The position numbers and the translations under genes are program-made. 64,000 bases of DNA from DASYTH01 sp035942955 (GTDB lineage: Bacteria > Actinomycetota > Actinomycetes > Mycobacteriales > Pseudonocardiaceae): assembly GCF_035942955.1 (NCBI RefSeq), contig NZ_DASZCQ010000010.1:16512-80511 (forward strand), in the 5' to 3' direction. Positions 31,973 through 39,999 of this stretch are shown one piece after another. The first letter of the stretch is position 1; each line of letters opens with the position of its first letter. Under the pieces are notes generated by a model. The model saw only the letters and a list, made by a program, of their open reading frames with translations. It ran no database searches and had not been told where the DNA came from.

Positions 31973-33319
31973 GTGTTGACCAGGCTGACCGGCTGGGGAC
32001 GTACCGCGCCGACCGTGGCAGAGGTAGTCAGCACCAGCGACGTGGACGTGATCGCCGAGACCGTTCGCACCGCGGGCGGGCGCGGGGTGATCGCCCGCGG
32101 GCTCGGGCGCAGCTACGGCGACCCGGCGCAGAACGCCGGCGGGGTCGTCATCGACATGACGGCGCTGAACCGGATCCACCGGGTGGACGCCGACGCGGGG
32201 ATCTGCGAGGTGGACGCCGGGGTCTCGCTGGACACGCTGATGCGCGCGCTGCTGCCGTTCGGGCTGTGGCTTCCGGTGCTGCCCGGCACCCGCCAGGTCA
32301 CCGTCGGCGGGGCGATCGGCAGCGACATCCACGGCAAGGCGCACCACGTCGAGGGCAGCTTCGGCAACCACGTGCGGTCGCTGGATCTGCTCACCGCGGA
32401 CGGAACCATTCGGACGCTGACCCCGGACGGGCCGGACACCGAGCTGTTCTGGGCCACGGTCGGCGGCATGGGGCTGACCGGGATCGTGCTGCGCGCCACG
32501 CTGCACCTCAACCGCGTGGAGACCGCGTACTTCCTGGTCGACACCGAGCAGATCGGCGGCCTCGACGAGCTGATGGCCCGGCAGTCCACCGACGACGAGT
32601 CCTATGTGGAGTCCGTGTCCTGGTTCGACGCGACGACCACCGGCCCCCGGCTCGGCCGCGGCATCCTGACCAGGGCGAACCATGCGCGGCTCGACGACCT
32701 GCCGCGACGGCTGCGCCGCCACCCGCTGAAGTTCGACGCCCCGCAGCTGCTCACCGTGCCGGACGTGTTCCCGCCCGGGATGCTGAACCGGCTCACCGGC
32801 CGGATGTTCAGCGAGGTCTGGTACCGCAAGTCGCCGACCCGGCTCGGGGCCGTCCAGAACATCACGCAGTTCCTGCACCCGCTGGACATCCTCGGCGAGT
32901 GGAACCGCGGCTACGGCCCGCACGGCTTCCTGCAGTACCAGTTCGTGGTGCCGTTCGGCGCGGAGCCGGTGATCCGCCGGGTCGTGGAGATCATCGCCGG
33001 GTCCGGGCACGTCTCGGTGCTCAACGTGCTGAAGCGGTTCGGCGACGGCAACCCCGCTCCGCTGTCGTTTCCCATGCGCGGCTGGACGTTGTGCGCCGAC
33101 TTCCCGGTGCGGGCCGGGCTTTCCGAGCTGTGCGACGAGCTCGACGAGCTGGTGCTCGACGCCGGCGGCCGGCACTACCTGGCCAAGGAGTCGCGCGCCG
33201 TACCCGAGGCGATCCAGCGCGGCTACCCCCGGCTCGACGAGTGGCGCAAGGTGCGCGCCTCGGTGGACCCTGACGGCGTTTTCGCCTCCGACATGTCCAG
33301 AAGGTTGGCTCTGAAATGA
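31973..33319 (+). CDS. dprE1: Decaprenylphosphoryl-beta-D-ribose 2'-oxidase DprE1
   Basis: A 448-residue FAD enzyme that oxidises decaprenylphosphoryl ribose to the 2'-keto form, the first step to decaprenylphosphoryl arabinose. Seen are LTRLTGWGRTAP at the N-terminus, the FAD loop GLGRSYGDPAQNAGG, GTRQVTVGGAIGSDIHGK and WYRKSPTRLG. Cys374 in WTLCADFP and Lys405 in YLAKESR have the same 31-residue spacing as Cys387 and Lys418 of the mycobacterial enzyme. Start GTG is placed 7 nt after a -10 element and just before the family N-terminus. It overlaps dprE2 by 4 bp. Confidence 0.95.
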   Translation: MLTRLTGWGRTAPTVAEVVSTSDVDVIAETVRTAGGRGVIARGLGRSYGDPAQNAGGVVIDMTALNRIHRVDADAGICEVDAGVSLDTLMRALLPFGLWLPVLPGTRQVTVGGAIGSDIHGKAHHVEGSFGNHVRSLDLLTADGTIRTLTPDGPDTELFWATVGGMGLTGIVLRATLHLNRVETAYFLVDTEQIGGLDELMARQSTDDESYVESVSWFDATTTGPRLGRGILTRANHARLDDLPRRLRRHPLKFDAPQLLTVPDVFPPGMLNRLTGRMFSEVWYRKSPTRLGAVQNITQFLHPLDILGEWNRGYGPHGFLQYQFVVPFGAEPVIRRVVEIIAGSGHVSVLNVLKRFGDGNPAPLSFPMRGWTLCADFPVRAGLSELCDELDELVLDAGGRHYLAKESRAVPEAIQRGYPRLDEWRKVRASVDPDGVFASDMSRRLALK

Positions 33320-34071
33320 TCGACGCGGTCGGCAATCCCCAGTCCATGCTCATCCTCGGCGGCACGTCCGAGATCGCCCTTGCCGTGGCCGAAAAGTACG
33401 CCGCGGCCCGTCCACTTCGGATCGTGCTCGCCGCCCGGCCGTCGCCGCGCCGCGACGAGGCGGCGGCCAGGCTCGGCCGGCTGAACGCCACGGTGTCCAC
33501 TGTGGACTTCGAGGCGAAGGACGTGGACAGTCACCCCGGCGTGCTGGACAAGATCTTCGCCGACGGCGACATCGACCTGACCATCGTGGCCTTCGGCGTG
33601 CTCGGTGACGCGGAGGCGGCCTGGCAGAGCCACGACAAGGCGGTGGAGCTGGCCAGGGTCAACTACACCGGCGCGGTGTCGGTCGGGGTGGCGCTGGCCG
33701 AGCGGCTGCGCCGGCAGGGCCACGGGGCCATCGTCGCGCTGTCCTCGGTGGCCGGCGAGCGGGTCCGCAGGGCGAACTTCGTGTACGGCTCCACCAAGGC
33801 CGGGATGGACGGCTTCTACCTGGGCCTGGGCGAGGCGCTGCGCCCGCACGGCATCCGGGTCACCGTGGTGCGGCCCGGGTTCGTGCACACCAGGATGACC
33901 GAGGGCATGCCGGCGGCCCCGCTGTCGACCACGCCCGACCGGGTGGCCGACGTGATCGTCGACGCGGTCCGCAAGCGCAAGGACCTGGTCTGGGCGCCGG
34001 CCCCGCTGCGCGTGCTGATGTCGATCTTCCGGCACATCCCGCGGGCGGTCTTCCGCCGGCTGCCGGTCTGA
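33316..34071 (+). CDS. dprE2: Decaprenylphosphoryl-2-keto-ribose reductase DprE2
   Basis: A 251-residue short-chain dehydrogenase that reduces the keto intermediate to decaprenylphosphoryl arabinose. The cofactor motif is LGGTSEIALAVAEKYA, followed by TVDFEAKDVDSHPGVLD and the catalytic VYGSTKAGMDGF (YxxxK) with the upstream Ser in ALSSVAGER. The C-terminal segment VFRRLPV is typical. ATGA overlap with dprE1 shows coupling. The WXG100/toxin-like block begins 34 bp downstream on the same strand, and no terminator is seen between. Confidence 0.95.
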   Translation: MIDAVGNPQSMLILGGTSEIALAVAEKYAAARPLRIVLAARPSPRRDEAAARLGRLNATVSTVDFEAKDVDSHPGVLDKIFADGDIDLTIVAFGVLGDAEAAWQSHDKAVELARVNYTGAVSVGVALAERLRRQGHGAIVALSSVAGERVRRANFVYGSTKAGMDGFYLGLGEALRPHGIRVTVVRPGFVHTRMTEGMPAAPLSTTPDRVADVIVDAVRKRKDLVWAPAPLRVLMSIFRHIPRAVFRRLPV

Positions 34072-34105
34072 CCTATCGTCCGGCACGGACTATCGGAGGT
34101 GTGTG

Positions 34106-34630
34106 GTGGTGACGCCCGAGGAGTGGCTGGCCGGCTTCGAGGCGCAGATCGCCGACGTCAAGCAGAAGGCCGCCGAGTTCAAGGCGAACCTCGAGGCCTC
34201 AGGCGCCACCGAGACCTCCCCGGACGGGACGCTGACCGTGACCGTGGCGCCGAACGGTGCGCTCACCGGCCTGACGATCGACGACTCCGCGTGGCGCGGC
34301 TCGGGCGAACAGCTCGCCGGCAAGATCATGCAGCTGGCCCGGAAGGCCCAGCGGACGGCCGCCGTGCACGTGGCCGAGGCGTTCGCCCCGCTGGCCGGCG
34401 AGGACTCCGAATCGTTGCGGATGGTGACCGGCTACCTCCCACCGGAGGAGGACGAGCCGGAGCCCGACGACGGCAGCCGTGGCTATGCGTTCACAAATAA
34501 TGAGCCGGACGCCGAAACTCGTCCCCGATCGGGGGAACCGCCGGCCCGCCCCCGTCGTCCTGTGTCCAGTCCGGACGACGATGAGGACTTCGGCAATGAC
34601 CAGATCTTCGGCCGCAGGGACGATTGGTGA
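34106..34630 (+). CDS. YbaB/EbfC-like DNA-binding-family protein of a type VII effector module
   Basis: A 174-residue protein. Residues 1-100 match the YbaB/EbfC fold: a long helix (EEWLAGFEAQIADVKQKAAEFKANLEA), a strand pair (GTLTVTVAPNGALTGLTID) and another helix (LAGKIMQLARKAQRTAAVHV). The tail (110-174) is acidic, proline-rich and likely disordered. YbaB-like proteins commonly precede WXG100-type genes in actinobacteria. Three consecutive GTG codons occur; 34106 is chosen because GGAGG ends 6 nt before it. The WXG100-like gene follows after 17 bp. Confidence 0.8.
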   Translation: MVTPEEWLAGFEAQIADVKQKAAEFKANLEASGATETSPDGTLTVTVAPNGALTGLTIDDSAWRGSGEQLAGKIMQLARKAQRTAAVHVAEAFAPLAGEDSESLRMVTGYLPPEEDEPEPDDGSRGYAFTNNEPDAETRPRSGEPPARPRRPVSSPDDDEDFGNDQIFGRRDDW

Positions 34631-34647
34631 CCCGAGGGGTGTGACGC

Positions 34648-35502
34648 ATGCCTGATGGTGTCGCGACGTCGGTATCGCCCACGACCACCGCGACCAGCGG
34701 TGCGGGCATCGTGGAGAGCTACTCCAGCCTGGTCACCTCGATCACGAGTGACGCCGAGTCCGAGGGCGAGCGGTGCGTCGACGTCGCGCTCAGCGCGGCC
34801 GGCGTGGTCACAGACACGGTCGGGTTCGCCATCGACCCGCTCGGCTCGATCCTGACCGCCGGGGTGGGTTGGCTGCTCGAGCACGTGAGCTTCCTGCGCG
34901 AGCCGCTCGACGCGTTGCTCGGCAATCCCGACGAGATCAATGCCAACATCGACGCGCTGAAGACCGCGGCGGCCGAGATGCGCACGATCGCCGAGGAGCA
35001 CCGCCAGGACCTGACCACGGTCGCCGACTGGACCGGCGACGCGGCCAACGCCTACAACGCCAGCATGCGGCAGCTCGCCGAGGAGCTCGACTCGATGGGC
35101 ATGACGCTGGACGGCACCGCGGCCGTCGTGGGCGTGTCCGGGATGCTGGTCACCACGCTGCGCGGGATCGTCTTCGACATCATCTCCACGGTGATCGCGG
35201 AGCTGATCCGCGGCGCCCTGATCGCACTGGCCTCGGCCGCGGTCACGTTCGGCGGCTCGATCGCGGCATACTGCGGCTACGCCGGCGCAAGGGCCGCGAT
35301 GACCGCGTCCAAGATCGCCGGCAAGATCAGCAAGCTGCTCGGCGGCCTCGGCCGCCAGGCCGGCCGGCTCGCCGAGCTGGGCCGCGCCATGCAGCGCCTT
35401 GCCGACGGCCTCGACCGGTTCGCAACCGCCGGCGACCTCGCCTACGGCACCTACCAGGCGGTCAAACCCTACGAGACACCGGCACCGGAGACCACCCGAT
35501 GA
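34648..35502 (+). CDS. WXG100-like type VII secretion target protein
   Basis: A 284-residue protein. Residues about 90-150 form the WXG100-like helical hairpin (INANIDALKTAAAEMRTIAEEHRQ, then WTGDAANAYN with the WxG turn at 128-130). It is followed by a hydrophobic, alanine-rich segment (150-215, FDIISTVIAELIRGALIALASAA) and helices SKIAGKISKLLGGLGRQAGRL. The size and hydrophobic half suggest a partner or carrier for the downstream effector rather than a simple EsxA-like protein. Its stop overlaps the next start (ATGA). Confidence 0.8.
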   Translation: MPDGVATSVSPTTTATSGAGIVESYSSLVTSITSDAESEGERCVDVALSAAGVVTDTVGFAIDPLGSILTAGVGWLLEHVSFLREPLDALLGNPDEINANIDALKTAAAEMRTIAEEHRQDLTTVADWTGDAANAYNASMRQLAEELDSMGMTLDGTAAVVGVSGMLVTTLRGIVFDIISTVIAELIRGALIALASAAVTFGGSIAAYCGYAGARAAMTASKIAGKISKLLGGLGRQAGRLAELGRAMQRLADGLDRFATAGDLAYGTYQAVKPYETPAPETTR

Positions 35503-36878
35503 CCGGGCGGCGGCGGCACAGCGGCGGTTCACACCACAGTCCGTCCACTTCGCACACTCCACATCGGAGGCAAGACGGCGGGGACGGCGGCGATCCCAGC
35601 CGGCGCACCGGTGGCCAGGGCGGCGGTGGGATCAGCGGCAACCTCGACGCGATCGACACGATGGCCGGGCGGCTGGACGCCACCCGGGCCAAGGTCGAGG
35701 GCGTCGGCACCATGGTGCGCAGCATCAACGTCGGGCCGCAGAGCATGGGCATCGTCGGCTCCGGGTTCACCGGCGCCGCCCAGGCCCACCTGCAGACCGC
35801 CCAGCAGCACGTCGCCCGCACCACCAGGGCCGTCGAGCAGGCCCAGGCCGGCACCCGCGGAACGGCGGCGGCGTATCGCAACACCGACGCCACCAACGCC
35901 GCCAACCTGGCCCGCATCGACACCACCACCCGGCCGCCGACCGTCAACTCGACGTCCGGCACGACGAGCCCGGCCGGGACCACGTCCAGCGGAACGCTGA
36001 CGGCGCCGCCGACCACGCACGGCGGTCCGCCCGGCGGCCCCGGCAGCGGCGGCCCACCCGGCGGCGGTGGGACCCCGCCCACGCCGCCCGGCGGCGGGAC
36101 CGGTGGCCCCGGCGGGCACGGCACCCCCGGCGGACCGCCGCAGCACCGGGAGAGCTGGCGGGACACCATCAAGCGGAACTTCACCAGGGAGGAGTACCAC
36201 CGGCTGCAGAAGGCCCTGCACAAGATGGCCCAGGACCCGAGCGAGCCGGGTCGGGTCGCCGGATCCGGGGCCCTGACGCCGAAGGAGCGCGAGCTGGTCG
36301 CCCGCGCGCAGAAGCTGGTGACGGTCGAGGCGGACACGCCGATGCGCAAGGTGATCCCGCCGGGCGACGTGGCGAAGTACCTCAGCGGCCGGTACGACTC
36401 GATCGGCGGGTTCGTCAGCCGGGCCCAGGACGGTGGGCACCTGAGCACGCCGGACGACATCGTCCGCGGAAACCGGCTCGACTACTACAACAGCCCGTTC
36501 GGCCCCGGCATGAGCGAGGTGCACGTCATCGAGTTCCCGGCGACCGATCCCGGCCGCTACCAGACCCCGCTGGGCGCGCCGCAGGATCTGCACACGAACC
36601 TGCCGGAGAACTCCCCTGCCGTGCGCAGGGCGACCGACGACATGATGGACGCGGCCGAGGCGGCCGGGCTCGATCCGTCGACCTACCAGCGCTACATCGC
36701 GGACTGGCCGTACAGCGGGATCGGTGTGACCGCCGACGGCGACATCGGAATACCGGAGCGAAGGATGACCGACCGCATGCCGATCCCCGACGGCTCGGTG
36801 ATGTACAAGTACGACGCGTCCGGTGTGGCCACCCCCGTGGCGACGTACCACAAGGGTCTCGGGTGGGTGACGCACTGA
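35499..36878 (+). CDS. Candidate type VII-exported toxin with unrecognised C-terminal domain
   Basis: A 459-residue modular protein. Residues 1-45 are Gly/His/Ser-rich; 46-145 form WXG-like helices (NLDAIDTMAGRLDATRAKVEG); 150-215 are a Thr, then Gly/Pro linker; from about 255 to the end is a globular domain. That domain has TPMRKVIPPGDVAKYL, GGFVSRAQD, RLDYYNSPFGPG, EVHVIEFPA and GLDPSTYQRYIADWPYSG. The organisation export-helices/linker/C-terminal domain followed at once by a small overlapping gene is typical of polymorphic toxins. No known toxin domain (TNT, deaminase, nuclease) is recognised. The same domain recurs alone in the gene at 37336. Confidence 0.75.
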   Translation: MTGRRRHSGGSHHSPSTSHTPHRRQDGGDGGDPSRRTGGQGGGGISGNLDAIDTMAGRLDATRAKVEGVGTMVRSINVGPQSMGIVGSGFTGAAQAHLQTAQQHVARTTRAVEQAQAGTRGTAAAYRNTDATNAANLARIDTTTRPPTVNSTSGTTSPAGTTSSGTLTAPPTTHGGPPGGPGSGGPPGGGGTPPTPPGGGTGGPGGHGTPGGPPQHRESWRDTIKRNFTREEYHRLQKALHKMAQDPSEPGRVAGSGALTPKERELVARAQKLVTVEADTPMRKVIPPGDVAKYLSGRYDSIGGFVSRAQDGGHLSTPDDIVRGNRLDYYNSPFGPGMSEVHVIEFPATDPGRYQTPLGAPQDLHTNLPENSPAVRRATDDMMDAAEAAGLDPSTYQRYIADWPYSGIGVTADGDIGIPERRMTDRMPIPDGSVMYKYDASGVATPVATYHKGLGWVTH

Positions 36879-37339
36879 TGGCCTACCTCGTTGCCCGGCA
36901 CGGCGAGTTCGCCACGATCGGCGGAATCGAGTACCCCTGCGCGTACCTGCCGAAGACCAACACCGTGCGCCTGGTGTCCAGGGCCGCCGAGAACCCGAAC
37001 CCCGAGCTGTACCGATGGAACGAGCAGTGGAAGGTCTGGCTCGGCGAGCTGCCGGCCGACCGGTTCGAGCGGGTGGTGGCGGTCAACTCCTATGCGAGGT
37101 ACCAGGGCCACCGCTGCGAGGTGGAGACCGTCGAGCCCGACGGCTCCGCCGAGCTGATCTACGCGGACTGGAACGGCGCGTGGGCCAGGAACAACGACTT
37201 CGTCCAGACCGATCCCGGCACATACCGCAAGACCGTGCCGGTCAGCGAGCTGTACGACTACCACGAGGAACAGGTGGACCTGCTGTTCGACGGCTGGCGC
37301 GAGCGGAACTTCGCCCGATCCGCGGGGGACAAGCCGTGA
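36878..37339 (+). CDS. Candidate immunity protein 1
   Basis: A 153-residue acidic protein directly overlapping the toxin-like gene (TGATG). It contains GEFATIGGIEYPC, NPNPELYRWNEQWKVWLG, VNSYARYQGHRCEV, a FVQTDPGTYRKTV motif and DLLFDGWRERNF. It is clearly homologous along its length to the protein at 38019 but to no family I recognise. Position, size and pairing support an immunity role, which is inference. Its own stop overlaps the next GTG (GTGA). Confidence 0.7.
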   Translation: MAYLVARHGEFATIGGIEYPCAYLPKTNTVRLVSRAAENPNPELYRWNEQWKVWLGELPADRFERVVAVNSYARYQGHRCEVETVEPDGSAELIYADWNGAWARNNDFVQTDPGTYRKTVPVSELYDYHEEQVDLLFDGWRERNFARSAGDKP

Positions 37340-38022
37340 CCCAGCCAGTCGTTCCCGGCTCCGGAAGCCTCACCCAGGACGAGCGCGTGCTCGCAGCCCG
37401 GGTGCAGGGCCTCGTCGAGATCGCCCCCGACACCCCGATGATCAAGCTGCTGGCCCCCGGCGAGCTGGAACGCTACCTGCGCCGCGAGGTGTCCCAGGGC
37501 GAGTGGGGTCGCCGCCCGCCGTTCGACTTCCGCACCGTCGGCGGAATCGTCGCCAGGGCACAGGACACCACCAACCTCCGCACTCCCGTGGAGTTCATGC
37601 GTGCGTTCCGGGTGGACTATCCGGGCAGCCCGTTCCGGCCGGACCAACCCGTGGTGCACGTCATGGAGTTCCTCGCTGTCCAACCCGGACAGTTCGTCAT
37701 TCCCTTGGGCGCGCCGGCATCCCTGGACCCTTCGGCCGGCCTGCGCCCCAACACCCCCGCCGTGCGCGACGCCGCCTACGCCATGATCGACGCGGCCGCC
37801 ACGGCCGGCCTCGACCCCAACACCTACCGCATGGAGATCGCCCCCTGGCCATACACCGGCACCGGAGTCACCGCCGACCCCGAGCTCGGCGTGCCCGAGC
37901 GTTGGAAGCGCCCCAGCACGGTCCCCAGCGGCGCCACGATCTTCCAGTACGACCCGTCCGCGCGGAAACTTCCGGTGGCGATCTACCGCGGCGCCGCCCT
38001 GGGATGGGAGCAGTTGCGATGA
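37336..38022 (+). CDS. Second toxin-like domain protein, without export region
   Basis: A 228-residue protein that corresponds to the C-terminal domain of the 35499 gene: TPMIKLLAPGELERYL, GGIVARAQD, RVDYPGSPFRPD, VVHVMEFLA, PLGAPASL, PAVRDAAYAMIDAAATAGLDPNTY and IAPWPYTGTGVTAD align one to one. It lacks the helical and linker regions, so it looks like a displaced or orphan toxin tip, or a cytosolic enzyme of the same fold. Both copies keep the same acidic, Arg/Lys and aromatic positions, which argues that the domain is active in each. Confidence 0.7.
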   Translation: MTQPVVPGSGSLTQDERVLAARVQGLVEIAPDTPMIKLLAPGELERYLRREVSQGEWGRRPPFDFRTVGGIVARAQDTTNLRTPVEFMRAFRVDYPGSPFRPDQPVVHVMEFLAVQPGQFVIPLGAPASLDPSAGLRPNTPAVRDAAYAMIDAAATAGLDPNTYRMEIAPWPYTGTGVTADPELGVPERWKRPSTVPSGATIFQYDPSARKLPVAIYRGAALGWEQLR

Positions 38023-38465
38023 CCTACCCCCGCCCGCGGTCCGGAATCTTCGCCACAGTCGACGGAATCGAGTACGAGGCCAACTCCTACCCCCAGGACG
38101 GCCAGGTCACCCTGTTCACCCGCACCGACCACAACCCCGACCCGGCCCTGTTCCACTGGAGCACCGACTTCAACGCCTGGCTCGCCACCATCCCCACCAC
38201 CCGCTGCGACCGCCTCGTCGAAGTCACCTCCCGCGCCGACTACCAGGGCCTCCCCTGCCAGGTCGTCAACATCGCCCAGGATGGCAGCACCGGCCTCTAC
38301 TACCTCGGCGACGAGAAGGCCCGCGCCGCCGAAGCCGGCTTCGTCCAAACCGACCCCGGCACCTGGGCCAAAACCGTCGACATCCACGACCTCCACCGCT
38401 ACCGCGAACACCACAGCGACCTCCTGTTCGACGAATGGCGCCAAAACCATCACCACATCGAGTGA
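38019..38465 (+). CDS. Candidate immunity protein 2
   Basis: A 148-residue homologue of the protein at 36878: SGIFATVDGIEYEANSYP, NPDPALFHWSTDFNAWLA, VTSRADYQGLPCQVV, FVQTDPGTWAKTV and DLLFDEWRQNHH line up in order. It overlaps the second toxin-like gene by ATGA. Codon use in this copy is richer in third-position C than in the first, which suggests the pairs did not arise by very recent duplication. It ends 84 bp from the convergent ubiA gene. Confidence 0.7.
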   Translation: MTYPRPRSGIFATVDGIEYEANSYPQDGQVTLFTRTDHNPDPALFHWSTDFNAWLATIPTTRCDRLVEVTSRADYQGLPCQVVNIAQDGSTGLYYLGDEKARAAEAGFVQTDPGTWAKTVDIHDLHRYREHHSDLLFDEWRQNHHHIE

Positions 38466-38549
38466 TCCCCCATTCCAGACCGCCCAGCCCACCAACAGAA
38501 CCACCCCGGCGATCCGAACCCAAACCGGGTACGGCACCCAGGCAAATCC

Positions 38550-39497
38550 CTACACGTAGACCGAAAGCGCGAGACACCCGACCCAGCACGCGCCGAGGAT
38601 CTGCAACACCCGATCCCGCAAGGCGATGTCCTCCGGCTCGCCCGCGTTCCCCCCATCCACATCCACCGCGTACCGCAACACCGCTACCACGAACGGGACG
38701 ATCGAGATGACCGCCCAGACCGAGTTGTGCGCGACCCGCTGGCGGATCTCGAAGGCCCACAACGCGTACGTGGTGATCATGATGGCGGCCGAGGTGGCCC
38801 AGACGAAGCGGAGGTAGCTGGCCGAGTACTTGGTCAGCGAGGCGCGGATCCGGGCGCCGGTGCGTTCGAAGAGGATGATCTCGGCGTAGCGCTTGCCGGA
38901 CACCATGAACAGCGAGCCGAACGCGGTGACGAGCAGGAACCATTGGGACAGCGGGATCCCCGCGGCGACGCCGCCGGCGATGGCGCGGAGCAGGAAGCCG
39001 GAGGCGACGATGCACAGGTCGATGACCGGCTGGTGCTTGAGGCCGAGGCAGTAGCCGAGCTGGGCGGCGGCGTACACCACGATCACGATGACCAGGGGCC
39101 AGCCGGCGAGCAGGGCCACCGCGACCGCGGCGAGGAACAGCACGGCGGATGCCCCGTACGCCAACGGGATCGGCACGATGCCGGCGGCGATGGGGCGGGT
39201 GCGCTTGGTGGGGTGGGCACGGTCGGCGGCCACGTCGATGGCGTCGTTGACCAGATAAACGGCGGAGGCGACCAGGCAGAACGCGGCGAACGACAGGGCG
39301 GTGTCGATCAGGACGTCGCGTTCGAACATCCGGTTTGCGGCGAACGGGGCGGCCAGCACCAGGACGTTCTTCACCCACTGCCGGGGGCGGGCGGTGCGGA
39401 TGAGGCCGAGGAGCACGCCGAGCGACCCACGTCGCGCGCCGCCGGCGCCGGGTGGGGCGGCGGCCTCCTCCGGGGTGCTCTCCGCCGTGCTGCTCAC
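38550..39497 (-). CDS. ubiA: Decaprenyl-phosphate phosphoribosyltransferase (DPPR synthase)
   Basis: A 315-residue UbiA-superfamily membrane enzyme equivalent to Rv3806c. It joins phosphoribosyl pyrophosphate to decaprenyl phosphate, supplying the ribose donor that DprE1/DprE2 convert to arabinose. The hydrophilic N-terminus leads to TARPRQWVKNVLV, then NDAIDVAADRAHPTKRTRP with the conserved N84, D85, D88 and D92, and a second DLCIVASGFLLRAI region. Nine helices are predicted. Start ATG overlaps the PAP2 stop (ATGA). Confidence 0.94.
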   Translation of the reverse strand: MSSTAESTPEEAAAPPGAGGARRGSLGVLLGLIRTARPRQWVKNVLVLAAPFAANRMFERDVLIDTALSFAAFCLVASAVYLVNDAIDVAADRAHPTKRTRPIAAGIVPIPLAYGASAVLFLAAVAVALLAGWPLVIVIVVYAAAQLGYCLGLKHQPVIDLCIVASGFLLRAIAGGVAAGIPLSQWFLLVTAFGSLFMVSGKRYAEIILFERTGARIRASLTKYSASYLRFVWATSAAIMITTYALWAFEIRQRVAHNSVWAVISIVPFVVAVLRYAVDVDGGNAGEPEDIALRDRVLQILGACWVGCLALSVYV

Positions 39498-39997
39498 CTC
39501 GATCCGCTCCCGAGCCTGCGTCGGAGCACGGCGCCCAGTGCGGCGCCGAGCGCCGAGCCGGCCAGCACGTCGGTCGGGTAGTGCACGCCGAGCACCAACC
39601 GGGACACCAGCATGGGCGGCACCAGCACCGGCACCAGGCGGCGCCCGGTCAGCCCGGAGAACAGGACCGCGGCGGCGGTGGTGGAGGCGGCGTGCGAGGA
39701 CGGGAAGCTCAACCGGCTGGGCGTGCCGACCAGCACCCGCACCGACTCGTCGGCCGGGCGGGGACGGCGCACGACCCGCTTGACCGCGATGGAGGCGGCG
39801 TGCACGCCGACGACCCCGGCCGCGGCCACCAGCCAGTCGCGCCGGCGCTCCCGGTCGACCGCGGCGCCGGCCAGGCCGAGCGCGAGCCAGCCGGCGCTGT
39901 GCTCGCCGAACGTCGACAGCCCGCGGGCCGCCCGGACCACCGGCCCGCGCCCGAGCGCCGCCTGGATGAGCCGGACCGCCCCGGTCTCCCGCGACAC
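39494..39997 (-). CDS. PAP2-family phosphatase (Rv3807c-like)
   Basis: A 167-residue membrane phosphatase, the size of Rv3807c. Catalytic motifs are KRVVRRPRP (73-81), PSSHA (99-103) and SRLVLGVHYPTD (132-143). In mycobacteria the homologue sits between ubiA and the galactan genes and is thought to dephosphorylate decaprenylphosphoryl-5-phosphoribose. The GTG at 39997 gives a protein that matches this length and begins 2 bp after the glf stop; the frame upstream runs through glf and is not coding. Confidence 0.9.
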   Translation of the reverse strand: MSRETGAVRLIQAALGRGPVVRAARGLSTFGEHSAGWLALGLAGAAVDRERRRDWLVAAAGVVGVHAASIAVKRVVRRPRPADESVRVLVGTPSRLSFPSSHAASTTAAAVLFSGLTGRRLVPVLVPPMLVSRLVLGVHYPTDVLAGSALGAALGAVLRRRLGSGSR

Positions 39998-39999
39998 GG

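Noticed and set aside
35640..36120. Collagen-like repeat protein
   Set aside because: The Gly/Pro stretch is a short irregular linker inside the toxin-like protein, not Gly-X-Y repeats.
35499..38022. TNT-type NAD glycohydrolase or deaminase assignment for the toxin-like domain
   Set aside because: The block resembles loci that carry these toxins, but none of their characteristic motifs is visible in the domain.
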